A stretch of DNA of 64,000 nucleotides from contig NZ_FNRE01000003.1 of the NCBI RefSeq assembly GCF_900107705.1, positions 1 through 64,000 on the forward strand, read 5' to 3'. A program made the translations under genes and the position numbers. The notes under the pieces are model-generated. The model did not search any database. It worked only from the letters and a program-made list of their open reading frames with translations, and was not told where the DNA came from. The DNA is from Prevotella sp. tc2-28. Lineage in GTDB: Bacteria; Bacteroidota; Bacteroidia; Bacteroidales; Bacteroidaceae. Below, in pieces: positions 38,407 to 47,569 of the stretch (within the stretch, counting starts at the first letter, position 1; each line of letters opens with the position of its first letter).

Positions 38407-39125
38407 AAGACAAGATATCCATTATCACAATCTGCTATAATTGTGCTTCTGATTTAGAACGCACTATTAAGAGTGTACTTACACAAACATATAGTAATAT
38501 AGAATACATCATCGTGGATGGCGGAAGTACTGACCACACGCCACAAGTCATAGACAAATATAAAGATCGTATCAAATGCATCATCAGCGAGCCTGACGAT
38601 GGGATTTATGACGCATTAAACAAAGGTATCAGAAAGGCTTCCGGCGAATGGATTTTATGCTTAAATGCAGGAGATGTTTTACGCAACAGCCAAGTTTTAA
38701 CAGATGTCTTTTCTAACGAAATACCTGATGATATTTCTTTTCTATATAGTGACTATGTGCTCACTTTCGGCAACGGAAAAACTGAGACACGCCATTGCGA
38801 CAGGAACAAAGGAATTATCCATCACCAGAATTCCATATACAGACGCAACTTGCATGAAACTTACGGATATTACATCGTAACGCATCCCTATATTGTTAGC
38901 GACCTTTTGTTCTTTCTGGCAATTCCTGAGAACAAGTTCCTAAAAATGAATACAATTATTGCAAATGTTCAGTTTGGCGGTGTATCTAATGGACAATGGT
39001 GCACAATACAGCGATGGGCTGCTCATATCATTTATGGCAAAGAGACATTCCCAAGTGTTTTCAGGCAATATGCCCTTATGCAAATTAAGAATTTCGTAAA
39101 GTTCGTGCTACATATTAAACATTAA
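38394..39125 (+). CDS. Glycosyltransferase family 2
   Basis: The 243-residue cytoplasmic enzyme has a GT-A fold: ISIITICYNCASDLERTIKS at the start, then YIIVDGGSTDHT, DDGIYDALNKGI, and the sugar-nucleotide site LNAGDVL in place of DxD. It resembles WcaA-like and colanic-acid-type transferases that add one sugar to a lipid-linked unit. Donor and acceptor are unknown. It overlaps the flippase by 13 bases. Confidence 0.9.
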   Translation: MEEIKDKISIITICYNCASDLERTIKSVLTQTYSNIEYIIVDGGSTDHTPQVIDKYKDRIKCIISEPDDGIYDALNKGIRKASGEWILCLNAGDVLRNSQVLTDVFSNEIPDDISFLYSDYVLTFGNGKTETRHCDRNKGIIHHQNSIYRRNLHETYGYYIVTHPYIVSDLLFFLAIPENKFLKMNTIIANVQFGGVSNGQWCTIQRWAAHIIYGKETFPSVFRQYALMQIKNFVKFVLHIKH

Positions 39126-39133
39126 CATTCCAC

Positions 39134-40048
39134 ATGACAGCAGATTTGCAAAAAAGCAAGATAACCGTACTCATGTCCACCTACAATGGAGAGAAGTATC
39201 TTACGGAGCAGATAGAAAGCATTCTCAATCAGAGGAATGTTGATATCAACTTACTCGTACGTGATGACGGTTCTACTGACCAAACACTAACCATACTGAA
39301 GAAATATCAAGAAAAAGGTGCCTTAGAGTTTTACACTGGCAAGAACCTTGGTCCACAGAGAAGTTTCCTGCATCTGCTGCAAAATGCTCCACAATGTGAC
39401 TATTATGCCTTTGCCGATCAAGACGACGTATGGTTGGAAGACAAATTATATTCTGGCATCTCACAATTGGAGAACGCCAAGGGAAAGCCTGCCCTATATT
39501 TCTCACAGACACAACTGACAGACGAGAATCTACGCCCCATACCCAGCATTATCATCCATCCGAAACTGACCTTTGGCGAAATGTTGGTTTACAAGTTTAT
39601 AGGAGGATGCACCATGATTCTCAATCATCCACTACGGAAAGTTATTGGGACATTTATCCCTGTCAATATGCCCATGCACGACCTTTGGGTATATTCCATA
39701 GCATTGGCAGCAGATGCACATGTTGTCTTTGATCCAAATTCCCATATACTATATCGTCAGCACGGTAACAACACCATAGGACAAGGACAAGGTTTCATCT
39801 ATGAATGGACACTGCGCCTCAAGCGCTTTGCAACAAAGAAAAATGACAGATACAGCCAGGCCCAGGAGCTTGCCAATGGATATCTTTCCATCATGTCTGA
39901 AAAAAACGCAACCTTACTAAAGTTGTATCTGGAAGGAAAACAGAATTGGAGAAAGCGCTTGTCTCTTATGACAAATAAAGAACTGCGTTGTGCTGACAGA
40001 ACTACGCAAATACTTTTTTGGATTAATGTAGTCTGTAACAAGTACTAA
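39134..40048 (+). CDS. Glycosyltransferase family 2, rhamnosyltransferase-like
   Basis: The 304-residue enzyme has the GT2 signature VLMSTYNGEKYLTEQIESIL, VRDDGSTDQT and FADQDDVWLEDKL, the form found in rhamnosyl- and related transferases of O-antigen loci, and a C-terminal half with MHDLWVYSIALAA and RQHGNNTIG. It follows the previous gene by 8 bases. The sugar added is unknown. Confidence 0.9.
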   Translation: MTADLQKSKITVLMSTYNGEKYLTEQIESILNQRNVDINLLVRDDGSTDQTLTILKKYQEKGALEFYTGKNLGPQRSFLHLLQNAPQCDYYAFADQDDVWLEDKLYSGISQLENAKGKPALYFSQTQLTDENLRPIPSIIIHPKLTFGEMLVYKFIGGCTMILNHPLRKVIGTFIPVNMPMHDLWVYSIALAADAHVVFDPNSHILYRQHGNNTIGQGQGFIYEWTLRLKRFATKKNDRYSQAQELANGYLSIMSEKNATLLKLYLEGKQNWRKRLSLMTNKELRCADRTTQILFWINVVCNKY

Positions 40049-40107
40049 AACAATTGAGCCTGCTTAAGTTAAACGAAAACAACATAGAATAGAAAAAACA
40101 AGCGAAA

Positions 40108-40563
40108 ATGATTTCATTAGTTGTGTACTTGATGACCTTGACAGGCATCAGCACCGCCTCGGCGCAGACCCTCGTGCTGCACCATGACGATGGCACCACC
40201 ACCGACGTGGAGCTTTACCTGATGCCTCACATCCAGTTCCAGAACGACCATGTGCTAATCACCTCCTCGGTGCTCGATATGGACTATCCCAAAGAGAACG
40301 TCTTGCGGTTCTCATATAAAGGGGTGACCACTGATGTGAAGGCCGTGAAGCGCGATGCCGACTACTCACGTGAGAACGGTCAGCTGGTGTTCCACGGCAT
40401 CGACCAGACCGACAAGGTGGCAGTCTATAACACGAACGGCATCCGAGTCCCCGTCCGCTTGATCCGTTCGGGCAACGATGTGACCCTTCCCCTCGCTTCC
40501 ATCCCCTCTGGTGTGTATGTGCTTTCAGTTAATGGTCGGACCTCTAAATTCTCGAAACCATGA
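40108..40563 (+). CDS. Small secreted protein with T9SS-like C-terminal tail
   Basis: The 151-residue protein has a signal peptide ending ASAQ (about 1-19), a short N-terminal region common in Prevotella surface proteins and a C-terminal domain VAVYNTNGIRVPV, LPLASIPSGVYVL, SVNGRTSKFS, the pattern of type IX secretion tails. The ATG of the next gene overlaps its stop (ATGA). Base composition is richer in GC than the glycosyltransferase genes on both sides. No enzymatic domain is visible, so its role is unknown. Confidence 0.75.
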   Translation: MISLVVYLMTLTGISTASAQTLVLHHDDGTTTDVELYLMPHIQFQNDHVLITSSVLDMDYPKENVLRFSYKGVTTDVKAVKRDADYSRENGQLVFHGIDQTDKVAVYNTNGIRVPVRLIRSGNDVTLPLASIPSGVYVLSVNGRTSKFSKP

Positions 40564-41468
40564 AGAAGTTCTTCCTTACCATGATGTTTGCCGTAGCAGC
40601 TATGGCAGGCATGGCTCAGACTATTGGCGAGGCTTTCTATGTTTATCGACATGACGGACAATGTTATACGTTCCTCAGAAATCAAGTAGATTCTATTGTT
40701 TATTCTCATATCAACGCTGATGGTGTGTTTCATGATGAAGTTGTTACCCAACTGATTTACACTAAAGATAGTATCAGTAAAATGCCATTATTGGAGGTTG
40801 ATGGTATTGGATTTGTTAATATGGAAGATTTCTATACTTCCTGTCCCGGCTCCAACCACCCTCACATGATAGACCTTGGCCTGCCCAGCGGCACGAAGTG
40901 GGCCTGCTGCAATGTGGGGGCCAGTGCACCTGATGAATATGGTAACCATTATGCTTGGGGAGAGACCCAGCCGAAGAGTTCGTATTATGAAGTTACTTAT
41001 TCATATTTTACTGGAAAAGACACTGATTGTGACGGCTGGTTTGATAATAGGATTTTCTCAGTAGTGGATATCGGCAGCGACATTGCTGGTACAATCTACG
41101 ATGCCGCTACCGCCAACTGGGGCGCTCCTTGGCGCATGCCAACTTTGGAGCAAATGCAGGATACGACCTCTATTTGGACTTCTGAGAACGGGGAAAATGG
41201 TTGGAAGTTCACAGGTTCTAATGGCGGCACAGTGTTCCTTCCTGCTGCTGGCTACCGCTGGCATGGTGAGTTCCACTACGCCGCAGGCTCATGGGCCAAC
41301 TACTGGTCGTCGTCGCTTTATGATGGCCAACCGCACTGGAATACTCAATTTGAGTTATCAGCGAATGACTGGTCGCACTGGGCATGCGACCTGGACGGCT
41401 ACTCGGAAAGCGTAGGCTTGTCCGCCTGCAGCCGCGCCACCGGTTTATCTGTGCGCCCCCGTGCGTAA
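40560..41468 (+). CDS. Secreted FISUMP-domain protein
   Basis: The 302-residue exported protein has a signal peptide ending GMAQ, an N-terminal region with VDSIVYSHINADG and then a FISUMP domain (about 100-302): MIDLGLPSGTKWACCNVGAS, GNHYAWGET, WGAPWRMPTLEQMQ, FLPAAGYRW, YWSSSLYD and LSVRPRA. FISUMP proteins are abundant surface proteins of Bacteroidota and Fibrobacter, related by fold to sulfatase-modifying/lectin-like domains; their function is mostly unknown. Here the gene and its partner interrupt a run of glycosyltransferases. Confidence 0.88.
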   Translation: MKKFFLTMMFAVAAMAGMAQTIGEAFYVYRHDGQCYTFLRNQVDSIVYSHINADGVFHDEVVTQLIYTKDSISKMPLLEVDGIGFVNMEDFYTSCPGSNHPHMIDLGLPSGTKWACCNVGASAPDEYGNHYAWGETQPKSSYYEVTYSYFTGKDTDCDGWFDNRIFSVVDIGSDIAGTIYDAATANWGAPWRMPTLEQMQDTTSIWTSENGENGWKFTGSNGGTVFLPAAGYRWHGEFHYAAGSWANYWSSSLYDGQPHWNTQFELSANDWSHWACDLDGYSESVGLSACSRATGLSVRPRA

Positions 41469-41536
41469 GAACTGAGCATGCTTCCAATGATGTAAAAAAG
41501 CCGTTTCCTTAAGTAAGCTCAATAAATGTTTATCTC

Positions 41537-42337
41537 ATGAATATACTTCCCAAAATTTCTGTTATTACTATATCCTACAATAGTAAGGATACTATAGAAA
41601 AGACTATTAATAGTGTCATTTCACAAGATTATGACAACAAAGAATATATTGTGATAGACGGGGGCTCCAAGGATGGGACAACAGACATCATTCGACAATA
41701 CAGCAGTGACATCTGCTTCTTTGTCTCTGAGCCGGACCATGGAATCAGTGATGCCTTTAACAAAGGCATCAGACATGCCACAGGAGACCTGATTGTTCTT
41801 ATCAATTCCGACGATTATCTGTTACCGGAAGCATTAAAGAATGTGGCTCAGCATTATGACACAGCAACAGACATCTTTTGCTGTAACCTGTTACTGTGGA
41901 ATGAGGATTCTGGTGAAAAACGTATTATCAAGCCATCAACAGACTTCCCCACCATGCCTTTCTTCCGTCGTCCTGCCCATCAAGGTGCATTCATCACGAA
42001 AGCATTATATGAGAGGATAGGTCTTTACGATACAAAGATACGCTATGCGATGGATCTTGACTTCTTAATGAGGGCGACAAAGCATCATGCCATATTCAAG
42101 CATATAGACATCAATGTGGCAGTATTCCGATTAGGAGGTGCCACAGACGAAAGTATTTTCAAGAAAAAAAAAGATTATCTGACAATCGTACGAAAAAATG
42201 GTGGATCACGGCTACAATCTTATCTATTCTATGCCTTTCTTGTCATCACCCAGACAACAAAGAAAGCCCTTCGTCTTTCCGGCATTGACTGGGTTCGAAA
42301 AATAAGATATCGTCCGGCCTGCCATTTAAGTCTATAG
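41537..42337 (+). CDS. Glycosyltransferase family 2
   Basis: The 266-residue enzyme has the GT2 elements KISVITISYNSKDTIEKTIN, YIVIDGGSKDGT, EPDHGISDAFNKGI and LINSDDYL, and a C-terminal half with YAMDLDFLMRATKH. It is related to the first transferase of the locus by motif pattern. The sugar donor is not predictable from sequence alone. It follows the FISUMP gene after 68 bases. Confidence 0.9.
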   Translation: MNILPKISVITISYNSKDTIEKTINSVISQDYDNKEYIVIDGGSKDGTTDIIRQYSSDICFFVSEPDHGISDAFNKGIRHATGDLIVLINSDDYLLPEALKNVAQHYDTATDIFCCNLLLWNEDSGEKRIIKPSTDFPTMPFFRRPAHQGAFITKALYERIGLYDTKIRYAMDLDFLMRATKHHAIFKHIDINVAVFRLGGATDESIFKKKKDYLTIVRKNGGSRLQSYLFYAFLVITQTTKKALRLSGIDWVRKIRYRPACHLSL

Positions 42338-42386
42338 CAAGACAATAAACACACCTCATTTCCGTTTTGTAAAAAAAACACCGCGA

Positions 42387-43565
42387 ATGAAGATATGTAT
42401 ACTCACACCACGCTTTCCCATGCCTGAATGTGGAGGCGACTTGCTGAGAATCAACTATATTGCCCGGCATCTAAAGTCACAAGGCCATCAGTTGGTATTG
42501 GTGTCATACACAGAAGAGACACCTGACATTGATGCTGCCCAAGAATTGTATGATAAGGTCTATACCGTAAAACGCAATAAGATAGCCTCTATATTTTATT
42601 CTGCCCTGTTTATGCTGACGGGACGCCCCATACAGTGTGGCTATTATTACTCATGGGCTTTCAACAGCCTCTTTAAGAAAATTATCCAGAAAGAAAAGCC
42701 CGACCTCTATATCTCCCACTTGCTACGTATGGTGCCTTTCTTGGAGAATGCAAAGCTACAAGGAAAATCTATCATTGAAATGACCGATGCCTTGTCAAAA
42801 ACCTATGCGTTGGCTACAGGAGCGAAAGGCAACAATCTGCTTCAGAATATCTATAAAATAGAGAAACATCTGATTGCTAAATACGAAAAATTTGTCATCA
42901 GACGTTATCCTAAAATTGTACTGGTATCTCTGTCAGACATCGACTTCCTCAGCAGCAATATGAAGGGGAAATACACAGAAGCGTTGGAACTTCATACCAA
43001 TGGTGTGGAGTATTTGTCAGAAACCATCAATCATACTGATACGAAAAAGATATGCTTCATCGGTCACATGCAGTCTCTTCAAAATCAGGACGCCGTTCTT
43101 CATTTCGTCAACGACATCTTTCCGCTCATTTTGGCCAAGAAACCCGACATGAAGTTCTACGTCGTTGGAGCGCATCCTCCCAAGAGCATCCTGAAACTCG
43201 ACAATGGAAAAAATATCTTTGTTACTGGGTTTGTAGACGATCTCAACAAGTTTGTTGCCGACTCCTGTATTGCCGTTGCGCCTGTGCAAATCGCAGCAGG
43301 CATACAAAATAAAGTTCTTGTAGCTTTGGCTAACGGCATTCCCGTTGTCTTGACCTCACTAATAGCAAAAGCCATTCCAGAACTACGCGACGGCGAGAAC
43401 TGTTTCATACGAGATGACGACCTGTCGTTTGCCGAAGCATGTCTCTCTCTTCTCGAAGATATTAATCTTCGCGCCAAAATTAGAGAACAAGGCCGCCATA
43501 CAGTTATTGAGCACTACTCATGGCATTCAAAACTATATGGTTATGAACTATTTGACAAGCATTAA
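42387..43565 (+). CDS. Glycosyltransferase family 4
   Basis: The 392-residue enzyme has the GT-B fold. The N-terminal half begins MKICILTPRFPMPECGGDLL, and the C-terminal half has KICFIGHMQSLQNQDAVLHF, KFYVVGAHPP, VTGFVDDLNKFVADSCIAVA and VALANGIPVVLT, the nucleotide-sugar binding region of GT4. It probably adds a sugar with retention of configuration. It is the last transferase before a 498-base gap. Confidence 0.9.
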   Translation: MKICILTPRFPMPECGGDLLRINYIARHLKSQGHQLVLVSYTEETPDIDAAQELYDKVYTVKRNKIASIFYSALFMLTGRPIQCGYYYSWAFNSLFKKIIQKEKPDLYISHLLRMVPFLENAKLQGKSIIEMTDALSKTYALATGAKGNNLLQNIYKIEKHLIAKYEKFVIRRYPKIVLVSLSDIDFLSSNMKGKYTEALELHTNGVEYLSETINHTDTKKICFIGHMQSLQNQDAVLHFVNDIFPLILAKKPDMKFYVVGAHPPKSILKLDNGKNIFVTGFVDDLNKFVADSCIAVAPVQIAAGIQNKVLVALANGIPVVLTSLIAKAIPELRDGENCFIRDDDLSFAEACLSLLEDINLRAKIREQGRHTVIEHYSWHSKLYGYELFDKH

Positions 43566-43718
43566 GATTATATCAGGGATAAATATTATAAAAACACTTG
43601 CATATCTCAAGAAAAAGTCAAACCCTTGCCGCATCGTACCCCATTTTAGACCTAACTTACCTCCAATACAACCTAGTACTAGCCTCTATTCTTGTGCGAT
43701 TGAACTACATTTGATATA

Positions 43719-43764
43719 CGTTTGTTGTCCGTTCATGAATCGAACAACAATCGGACAACAAACG
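43719..43764. repeat. Inverted repeat with 13-bp arms
   Basis: CGTTTGTTGTCCG (43719-43731) and CGGACAACAAACG (43752-43764) are perfect complements around 20 bases; CGGACAAC then recurs at 43763-43770. A -7-like TACGTTTG (43717-43724) overlaps the left arm, so the hairpin could affect a promoter or the 5' end of the transcript for the 44064 gene. Confidence 0.6.
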
Positions 43765-43835
43765 GACAACAGTGGGAGGAAGAGCGAAGGAAGGGTTTGG
43801 AAAAGTTGGAGATAATATGGAGTGTGATATGACAG

Positions 43836-43888
43836 GAATTAGAGTAGAATTAGAGTAGAATTAGAGTAGAATTAGGGTAGAATTAATA
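43836..43888. repeat. Tandem 11-bp repeat, about five copies
   Basis: The unit GAATTAGAGTA occurs three times exactly, then GAATTAGGGTA and a partial GAATTAATA. The 11-base period is close to one DNA turn. It lies between the inverted repeat and the composite gene at 44064. The whole gap 43566-44063 has no credible gene. Confidence 0.8.
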
Positions 43889-44063
43889 TACAATTAGAAA
43901 ACAATGAAGTATGAAAAGGAAAGGAACAGGAAAGGGACTGATGATGGTAAGCAGATTGCGTCTTTCTATGGTCGAGGCGAGAATAATAGAAAAACAATAT
44001 GAGAGAACACAATAAAACGCAGTTTTAGCAGTTATATTAAGTATACGACTGATAAAATAGCTT

Positions 44064-47000
44064 ATGACGATATCTCTACTTGGTGCATTTTTGTTGAGTT
44101 TTATTTGTGGGATGGTATTTACACCCCTTATCCTTGATTTCTGCAAACAGAAAAACTTATATGACATTCCCAATGATCGAAAGGTACACAAAAATGCCAT
44201 TCCACGACTGGGAGGCATCTCATTCCTTCCCAGCATGTTGATAGCTTTTTTCGTTATACTGATATTCTTCTCATTCTACAAACATGGCGATATTTCCATA
44301 AAGACGTGGAGCATGAGCTTCATTACAGGACTGGCTATCATCTATTTTGTAGGCATCATTGACGACCTGATAGGGTTGAATGCAAGTAGTAAATTTCTGA
44401 CTCAGATAGCAACAGCATGTCTGCTGCCCTTTTCCGGACTATACATCAACAACCTCTACGGACTTTTTGGAATCTATGAGCTGCCTTATATTACAGGTGT
44501 TTTGTTAACCATCTTCATCATTGTGTTTATTGACAATGCCATCAATCTCATCGATGGGATTGACGGACTAGCAGGGGGACTATCGCTGTTAGCATTGAGT
44601 GGTTTTCTGGTATATTTCATACACTATGATGTTTTCATGCACACTTACAGCATCATTGTGGCAGGCTTGATAGGAGCGCTCATTGCCTTCCTTTATTTCA
44701 ATATCTATGGGAGCACTGAGCGGAACACAAAGATTTTCATGGGCGATTCCGGCTCGTTATCGTTAGGATTCACACTTGGATTCCTGTCAATCAAATGTAT
44801 AATGAACAACACATTGATTTGGCCTGAGCGTAGTGAGGCTTTTTTGGTTCCTGCCTCACTGCTTTTCATTCCTACGGCAGACGTTGTGAGAGTCACCTTG
44901 CATAGACTGCGCCATTGTCATCCACTATTTCTAGCCGATAAGAACCACATCCACCACAAGTTCATGAGAGCTGGATTGTCGCAGCATCAGACGTTAGCAT
45001 TCATACTGATGCTGGCTGTTGCTATCGTGATACTGAATGCTTTACTCTACCCTACTATATGTGCAACATGGATAATAGCAATTGATGCTGCGCTATACTG
45101 CCTTGTCAATGTATGCATCAACCAATGGATAGATAGCAATTATATGAAGAGAGCTTTCGACGTGATTACATCATGTCTGTGTCTCATCATTTTTTCCCCT
45201 TTAATACTCTTATGCTATCTCATCATCAAAATTGGGGGAGGACCTGCTATCTACAAGCAAGAGCGCATAGGACTGGGAGGGCGCCCTTTCTACATTTACA
45301 AATTCCGAAGCATGAAAGTAGATGCAGAAAAAGAAGGTGAAGAGTTGCTGCAAATGGACAACGACCCACGACTGACAAAAATCGGACGCATTCTACGCAG
45401 TCATCATATTGATGAACTACCTCAGTTATGGAACGTCCTTCGTGGCGACATGTCCTTTGTCGGACCTCGTCCGGAGCGCAAGTACTATATTGAACAAATT
45501 ATGAAGCGTGATTCACGATATGAAAAACTATACGCATTGCGCCCTGGAGTAACCAGTTATGCTACTTTGAAAAATGGTTATACAGATACAATTGACAAGA
45601 TGCTGGTACGTCTGGAAATGGATTTATATTATTTAGAACATCAATCATTATGGACTGACATGAAAATATTACTGAAGACGTTTGTAAACATCGCATCAGG
45701 ACGAATTTTCTGTATAGCTTTCGCCATACTATGTATGAACAATGCTATGGCACAGGATTCATTGCAGACCAACATCACCTACGACCTGACGACGGAAGCC
45801 GCCTTTGGTACGGGCGACTTCACAGCTTATCAACTGGTAACGAATCGACATCATGTATTGGCAACACGCCCCAACACGGCCTATCTGCGAGGTGCCGTCA
45901 ATGTAGAGCATGCGTTCAATGAAGACTGGAAACTTTCCGGTACTATCGATGCCATCGGTTCTCTGCATGCTGATCACAAATCCTATCTGCAGCAGTGTTA
46001 TGCCAACCTCTCGTGGAAATCGTTCTTTCTGGAGGTAGGCAGCAGGGAACAGCAACAGGTAGTGCGGGACGATCTGCTTTCCGTTGGCTCGTTCGTTAAA
46101 GGCACCAATGCCAAACCTATTCCTCAGGTACACATCGGAACTAATGGATTCTGGAACATTCCATATACAAAAGGATGGATACAGGTAAACTTCGATTTCG
46201 GCTATGGGAAATTCCTGGATAACAGCTATCGGGAGAAACAATATTTTGATCGTCAAGATGTCTGCTACCAATATGTCACAGGAGCTTATTATCACCAGAA
46301 GCATCTTTATATCCGCACCAACCCAGAGAAAACATTCTTTGCAATGGTGGGTATTGAACATGCCGCCCAGTTTGGTGGCACCAACTACAAGAATCAATCA
46401 GGTATCTTGGTCGCAAAAAGCAAGCCAGCTAACTTCAAAGCCTTCTGGAAAGTTATCCTGCCCCTAGGCGATAGCAACTATTTTGAGAATGAGGCTCTGG
46501 AGGATTGGGTGTATGGAAATCACGTGGGCGTGATGACCTATCAGATTGGATGGAACATCAACAAGAGCCATCAAGTACAAGCATATTTAGACAATCCATT
46601 TGAAGACGGATCTGGTATTCGTAAGGGTAATGGTTGGGACGGTTTATGGGGTTTGCAGTATAGCAACAAAACACTAGGCAGGCAGTATGTGCGCGGAGCT
46701 GTCTTTGAATATTTCCAAAGCACCAACCAGTCAGGTCCTTTGCATTGGGATAAGGGTGATTTTCCGGAACCTATCCGTAGCCAAATTACCGACTTAGTGA
46801 CGGGTAATGACAATTATTACAACCACTTGTTCTATGGTAGTTATGCTCACTACGGCATGACGCCAGGCATTGCCCTGATTACATCTCCCATCTATAATAA
46901 GAATGGGTTCAATGAGTTTAGCAACAATCGTGTCAAGGCATGGCATCTGGGTGTCAATGGCGAGTTGACAGACCATCTTTCCTATCTTGTCAAAGGCTCT

Positions 47001-47192
47001 TATCAGGAAGGATGGGGCACCTATGGTGCTCCTGCACCTCAAAAGCTACACTCTTTCGATGCCATGTTCCAAGGCATCTACATACAGGGGCCTTGGAAGA
47101 TCTCTGCTGCCTATGCTTTCGATGCAGGCAACGTCTATGGCGACTGTAACACGTTTAACATTAAAATAGGTTATCATGGCAAGATTCTTTAA
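44064..47192 (+). CDS. Composite WecA/PNPT + WbaP/PglC-type PHPT + Wzi-like outer-membrane protein
   Basis: The 1042-codon frame has three parts. Residues 1-350: a WecA/TagO-type polyprenyl-phosphate sugar-1-phosphate transferase, with IDDLIGLNASSKF, NAINLIDGIDGLAGG (near 160), FMGDSGSLSLG (near 226) and HIHHKFMRAG (near 297). Residues 358-547: a bacterial sugar transferase (PHPT), with YKQERIGLGGRPF, YKFRSMK, DELPQLWNVLRGDMSFVGP. Residues 548-563 are hydrophobic and end NNAMA before QD, a good signal-peptidase I site. Residues 564-1042 (479) resemble the Wzi capsule-assembly barrel. Both transferases keep their catalytic residues. Met360 and Met533 stand at the domain borders, so separate internal starts are possible: from Met533 (45660) the frame begins with a normal signal peptide. 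Otherwise this is a polyprotein cut at 563. It overlaps the lipoprotein gene by 17 bases. Confidence 0.85.
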   Translation: MTISLLGAFLLSFICGMVFTPLILDFCKQKNLYDIPNDRKVHKNAIPRLGGISFLPSMLIAFFVILIFFSFYKHGDISIKTWSMSFITGLAIIYFVGIIDDLIGLNASSKFLTQIATACLLPFSGLYINNLYGLFGIYELPYITGVLLTIFIIVFIDNAINLIDGIDGLAGGLSLLALSGFLVYFIHYDVFMHTYSIIVAGLIGALIAFLYFNIYGSTERNTKIFMGDSGSLSLGFTLGFLSIKCIMNNTLIWPERSEAFLVPASLLFIPTADVVRVTLHRLRHCHPLFLADKNHIHHKFMRAGLSQHQTLAFILMLAVAIVILNALLYPTICATWIIAIDAALYCLVNVCINQWIDSNYMKRAFDVITSCLCLIIFSPLILLCYLIIKIGGGPAIYKQERIGLGGRPFYIYKFRSMKVDAEKEGEELLQMDNDPRLTKIGRILRSHHIDELPQLWNVLRGDMSFVGPRPERKYYIEQIMKRDSRYEKLYALRPGVTSYATLKNGYTDTIDKMLVRLEMDLYYLEHQSLWTDMKILLKTFVNIASGRIFCIAFAILCMNNAMAQDSLQTNITYDLTTEAAFGTGDFTAYQLVTNRHHVLATRPNTAYLRGAVNVEHAFNEDWKLSGTIDAIGSLHADHKSYLQQCYANLSWKSFFLEVGSREQQQVVRDDLLSVGSFVKGTNAKPIPQVHIGTNGFWNIPYTKGWIQVNFDFGYGKFLDNSYREKQYFDRQDVCYQYVTGAYYHQKHLYIRTNPEKTFFAMVGIEHAAQFGGTNYKNQSGILVAKSKPANFKAFWKVILPLGDSNYFENEALEDWVYGNHVGVMTYQIGWNINKSHQVQAYLDNPFEDGSGIRKGNGWDGLWGLQYSNKTLGRQYVRGAVFEYFQSTNQSGPLHWDKGDFPEPIRSQITDLVTGNDNYYNHLFYGSYAHYGMTPGIALITSPIYNKNGFNEFSNNRVKAWHLGVNGELTDHLSYLVKGSYQEGWGTYGAPAPQKLHSFDAMFQGIYIQGPWKISAAYAFDAGNVYGDCNTFNIKIGYHGKIL

Positions 47193-47568
47193 ATATTTTC
47201 TCTTTTCACTTTGTGCGATTCACTTTTCACTTCTCTTTTCCTCATGTCAAGAAGGAAGAGAAGCCGGCGATTTGCTGGGCCAGTGGCGCATGGATCATAC
47301 CGATTCCAAATACATCAGTTTCTCTGGTTCTATTGTTTGGGTGAAGGATCTTAAGAACTGTAACGTGTATGGAAATTTCCAGCATGTGGGTGACAGTCTG
47401 TTCATTCAGTGTTATTCAGAAAAGGCAGAGAAAGCAGACACCATAATGATTGAGGAATCGTTTGGTTTCAAGCCTTTCAATAATATCAGGGTAAAAATAG
47501 CTGCCTTAGATAACGACCAGCTTGTCATTACCAAAGGCAGCCAAACATGGAGTTTCCACAAATACTGA
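47176..47568 (+). CDS. Lipocalin-like lipoprotein
   Basis: The 130-residue protein has a hydrophobic leader and lipobox FSSC (Cys24), then LLGQWRMDHTDSKYI, a G-x-W start and beta-rich pattern like the lipocalin-like lipoproteins of Bacteroidota, ending with LVITKGSQTWSFHKY. It overlaps the composite gene by 17 bases and is the last gene of the exopolysaccharide locus, so it may assist the Wzi-like part or polymer attachment. It converges with the GH51 gene, leaving one base between them. Confidence 0.75.
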   Translation: MARFFKYFLFSLCAIHFSLLFSSCQEGREAGDLLGQWRMDHTDSKYISFSGSIVWVKDLKNCNVYGNFQHVGDSLFIQCYSEKAEKADTIMIEESFGFKPFNNIRVKIAALDNDQLVITKGSQTWSFHKY

Positions 47569-47569
47569 T

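Noticed and set aside
43719-43764. Invertible promoter of the kind that switches capsule loci in Bacteroides
   Set aside because: The segment between the arms is only 20 bases and cannot hold a promoter, and no invertase gene is in the window.
43836-43888. Possible CRISPR or integron repeat
   Set aside because: The 11-base units are contiguous and have no spacers; no integrase is near.
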